From Bacteroidales bacterium (lineage in GTDB: Bacteria > Bacteroidota > Bacteroidia > Bacteroidales > F082), in the NCBI GenBank assembly GCA_024400395.1, contig JAKSMW010000011.1, forward strand, positions 1 to 64,000: a DNA stretch of 64,000 nucleotides. Reading direction: 5' to 3'. How positions within the stretch are numbered: position 1 is the stretch's first letter; each line of letters begins with the position of its first letter. The notes under the pieces are model-generated. The model had not been told where the DNA came from. It worked only from the letters and a program-made list of their open reading frames with translations, and did not search any database. A program made the position numbers and the translations under genes. Shown in pieces: positions 61,570-64,000 of the stretch.

Positions 61570-64000
61570 TTACATTTTTTTTGAAAGTTTCCTCGCCACA
61601 ATGTCGGCGGTGAAACTTTCTTCGCATTTGGTGAGTTCTTCAGGTGTGCCTTCAAAGACGATGTTCCCGCCTTTGTCGCCGCCTTCGGGTCCGAGGTCGA
61701 TGATCCAGTCCGCTGTCTTGATGACATCGGGGTCGTGCTCGATGACGATGAGCGAATGCCCGTTGTTAATCAAGGCCTCAAATGCGGCGAGAAGTTTGTT
61801 GACATCGTGGAAGTGAAGCCCCGTCGTCGGCTCGTCGAAGATGAACAAAGTCGGCTGCTCATTGGTGCCGTTGACCAAGAACGACGCGAGTTTTATCCTC
61901 TGCGCCTCGCCGCCCGAAAGCGTTGACGACGGCTGCCCCATCTTAAGGTATCCAAGTCCGACATCTTGCAACGGTTTGAGTTTCATTATGATACGGTCGG
62001 TGATGTTCTTGTTGTCGTTCGGCTGGCTGAAAAATGTCACGGCATCGTCAATGCTCATTTCAAGGATGTCGAAGATGTTCTTATTTAAGAATTTAATCTC
62101 CAACGCTTCTTCTTTGTATCGCATTCCGTGGCACACGTCGCATTGCAGAAACACGTCGGCCATGAATTGCATCTCCACTTTCAAGACGCCTTCGCCTTCG
62201 CAGTTGTCGCAGCGTCCTCCGGGTACGTTGAACGAGAAATAACCCGCTTTGTTGCCGCGCATCTTCGACAGTTTCTGTTCCGCAAACAAAGCCCTGATGT
62301 CGTCAAAAGCTTTGACGTAAGTAACTGGGTTTGAACGTGTTGACTTTCCAATCGGATTCTGGTCAATCATCTCGACCGCCTTGATGGCCTGCAGACTTCC
62401 GTGCATCTTCCCGAAAGTGCCGGTCTTTTCTGCGGTGCCGCCGAAATATTTTTTGAGAGAGGTGTAGATGATGCTGTTCACCAACGATGACTTGCCGGAG
62501 CCGCTGACGCCGGTCACTACGGTGAGCACGTTCAACGGTATCTTTACGTTGATATTCTTGAGGTTATGTTCCAAGCAGCCGTCGAACTGTATGGCGTTGT
62601 TCCATTTGCGGCGGCGTTTCGGGACAGGTATTTCCATCTTGCCGGAAATGTACTTTGATGTGAGCGAGTCCCCGTTTTTCATCATCGCCTTGATGTCGCC
62701 CTGGAAAACGAGTTCGCCGCCGAAACGTCCGGCGTATGGACCGATGTCGATGATTTGGTCGGCGGCGCGGATGATTTCTTCGTCGTGTTCCACCACGATT
62801 ACGGTGTTGCCGATGTCGCGCAGACGTTTCAAGACGTTTATAAGTCGTTGTGTGTCACGGGAATGCAACCCGATACTCGGCTCGTCTAAAATATAAGTTG
62901 AACCGACGAGGCTGCTTCCCAATGACGTCGCAAGGTTGATGCGTTGTGCTTCGCCGCCGGAGAGCGTGTTCGAGGCGCGGTTGAGTGTGAGATAGCCAAG
63001 CCCGACCTCGTCGAGGAATCCGAGCCGGTTCTTTATCTCGATGAGGAGACGTTCGGCGATGGTGGCTTCGGTATCCGTAAGTTCCAGCGTGTTGAAAAAC
63101 GTATTAAGCTCCGAAAGCGGCATCGTCACCAAATCCGTTATGCTCTTCCCGTTGATTTTCACGTAGTTGGCTTCAGGACGGAGACGTTTCCCACGACAAT
63201 CCGGACAAGTGGTCTTGCCGCGGTAACGCGAAAGCATCACACGGTACTGAATCTTGTACGATTCGGCTTGCAGCTGGTCGAAGAACTCGTTGATGCCCGT
63301 GAAATATTTGTTTCCCTTCCAAAGCGTTTCCTTTTGATTTTCAGTGAGTTCGTAATAAGGTTTGTGAACAGGGAAATCGAAATGGTGAGCGTTTCTGACG
63401 AGGTGGTCGCGGAACTCGCTCATTTTTTCGCCTCGCCAACATGCGATTGCGTTGTCGTAAACCGAAAGCGACTTGTCAGGAATTACAAGGTCTTCGTCGA
63501 TGCCGATGATGTTTCCGAATCCTTCGCAGGTCTTGCATGCGCCATACGGGTTGTTGAATGCGAAAAGATGTGCCGTCACCGGCTCGAATGTTATCCCGTC
63601 CGCTTCGAAACGCGAGGAAAATGTGTGTTCTTTCTTCTCGCCGCCGTCGTCAACCATTATGATGCATGTCTCTTTGCCCTCGTAAAACGCCGTCTGCACC
63701 GAATCAGCAAGCTGCCCGATGTTTTCGGATGTCTTGTCGCTGACTTTCAATCTGTCAACCATAATGCGGATGTCTTTCGGCTTGTCTTTGCATTTCCCTT
63801 TCAGATAATCTTCAATTCTGATTAGTTCTCCCTTGATAATCAGTCTGTTGAAACCTTGCTGAAGCAAAATGTTAAGATGGTCTTGAAGCGTTCTTTCTTC
63901 GGGCAGAATGATTGGGGAGAGGATATAGACGGCCTTGCCTTTTTGCTCGATGATGAAATCGACGACGTCGCCGACCTGATGGCGTTTCACTTCCTTGCCG
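61570..64000 (-). CDS. uvrA: excinuclease ABC subunit UvrA (5' end outside window)
   Basis: 810 residues are visible; a complete UvrA is near 940, so the first 130 or so lie beyond the right edge. No internal start should be used. Visible parts: first zinc-type segment 'CKTCEGFGN', 'CPDCRGKRLRPEA', first signature 'LSGGEAQRINLATSLGS' and 'YILDEPSIGLH', second Walker A 'VVTGVSGSGKSSLVNSI', zinc finger 'CDNCEGEGVLKVEMQFM...LQCDVCHGMRY', second signature 'LSGGEAQRIKLASFL', and 'FIFDEPTTGLHFHDV'. The protein recognises bulky DNA lesions for UvrB. It ends 25 bases from the convergent DUF1963 gene. Confidence 0.96.
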   Translation of the reverse strand, partial: GKEVKRHQVGDVVDFIIEQKGKAVYILSPIILPEERTLQDHLNILLQQGFNRLIIKGELIRIEDYLKGKCKDKPKDIRIMVDRLKVSDKTSENIGQLADSVQTAFYEGKETCIIMVDDGGEKKEHTFSSRFEADGITFEPVTAHLFAFNNPYGACKTCEGFGNIIGIDEDLVIPDKSLSVYDNAIACWRGEKMSEFRDHLVRNAHHFDFPVHKPYYELTENQKETLWKGNKYFTGINEFFDQLQAESYKIQYRVMLSRYRGKTTCPDCRGKRLRPEANYVKINGKSITDLVTMPLSELNTFFNTLELTDTEATIAERLLIEIKNRLGFLDEVGLGYLTLNRASNTLSGGEAQRINLATSLGSSLVGSTYILDEPSIGLHSRDTQRLINVLKRLRDIGNTVIVVEHDEEIIRAADQIIDIGPYAGRFGGELVFQGDIKAMMKNGDSLTSKYISGKMEIPVPKRRRKWNNAIQFDGCLEHNLKNINVKIPLNVLTVVTGVSGSGKSSLVNSIIYTSLKKYFGGTAEKTGTFGKMHGSLQAIKAVEMIDQNPIGKSTRSNPVTYVKAFDDIRALFAEQKLSKMRGNKAGYFSFNVPGGRCDNCEGEGVLKVEMQFMADVFLQCDVCHGMRYKEEALEIKFLNKNIFDILEMSIDDAVTFFSQPNDNKNITDRIIMKLKPLQDVGLGYLKMGQPSSTLSGGEAQRIKLASFLVNGTNEQPTLFIFDEPTTGLHFHDVNKLLAAFEALINNGHSLIVIEHDPDVIKTADWIIDLGPEGGDKGGNIVFEGTPEELTKCEESFTADIVARKLSKKM

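Noticed and set aside
62944..63825. 293-codon plus-strand open frame opposite uvrA
   Set aside because: Antisense shadow of conserved UvrA sequence; no start signal or domain.
63990..64000. uvrA start codon near the right edge
   Set aside because: The visible protein lacks the first Walker A region expected of UvrA, so the gene simply continues outside the window.

Overview
The window comes from the chromosome of a member of the Bacteroidetes, most likely an uncultured Bacteroidales. Three things point there. Promoters repeatedly carry the Bacteroidetes -7 box (TAnnTTTG) a short way before start codons. Several exported proteins end in type IX secretion (T9SS) type A sorting domains. The families DUF3244, DUF6261, PCMD, GLUG, GH97, DUF3078, TIGR02757 and multi-FKBP lipoproteins are typical of the phylum. 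No rRNA, tRNA, CRISPR array, phage or intact insertion sequence was seen.

Layout. 1-5.7 kb: an AlbA/Schlafen-type protein, an AT-rich gap, an XRE regulator, then an operon of nrnA and three FKBP-type prolyl isomerase lipoproteins. 5.7-9.8 kb: a surface polysaccharide cluster on the minus strand (flippase, chain-length protein, O-antigen ligase/polymerase). 9.9-17.6 kb: clpS translationally coupled to a RelA/SpoT protein whose hydrolase motifs are lost; a minus-strand operon lolD - TPR protein - cyuA-like; a flavodoxin/ferredoxin protein. 17.6-28.3 kb: a 2,234-residue repetitive T9SS protein, a TIGR02757 protein, an Asp-box T9SS protein and a PCMD protein. 28.3-38.7 kb: kdsA, aat, truA, a GH97 glycosidase with retaining-type residues, pepE, a Ca2+ P-type ATPase and a prolyl oligopeptidase lipoprotein.

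38.7-52.3 kb is the accessory island and the most interesting part. It holds two related cassettes. Each begins with a membrane regulator (lipoprotein-type N-terminus, TPR region, one membrane segment, coiled coil, HTH), followed by a small DUF3244 secreted protein with its own promoter, followed by secreted effectors. In cassette A these are a lipoprotein and a T9SS protein. In cassette B they are a clan-CD caspase/legumain-like protease fused to a beta-helix and a T9SS domain, then a GLUG-repeat T9SS protein. Three blocks are nearly identical between the cassettes (regulator N-terminus with a 181-bp perfect match, DUF3244 core, T9SS tail) while the parts between them have diverged completely. 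A nine-copy array of 41-bp repeats, each centred on a GACGT..ACGTC palindrome, lies between the cassettes.

52.4-64 kb returns to housekeeping: a RhuM/ORF6N/PLD-like fusion with two tandem palindromes inside the gene, a DUF2007 protein, nth, recA with a foldable leader, a TPR lipoprotein, a DUF3078 - rfbD - phosphohexomutase operon, a DUF1963 protein and uvrA, which runs off the right edge.

Common threads are cell-surface building (polysaccharide export, Kdo, dTDP-rhamnose, LolD-type ABC ATPase, T9SS cargo), envelope protein folding (FKBP lipoproteins), DNA repair (nth, recA, uvrA) and protein turnover or stress (clpS, aat, Rel). All functions are read from sequence motifs and recalled family features; no search was run.
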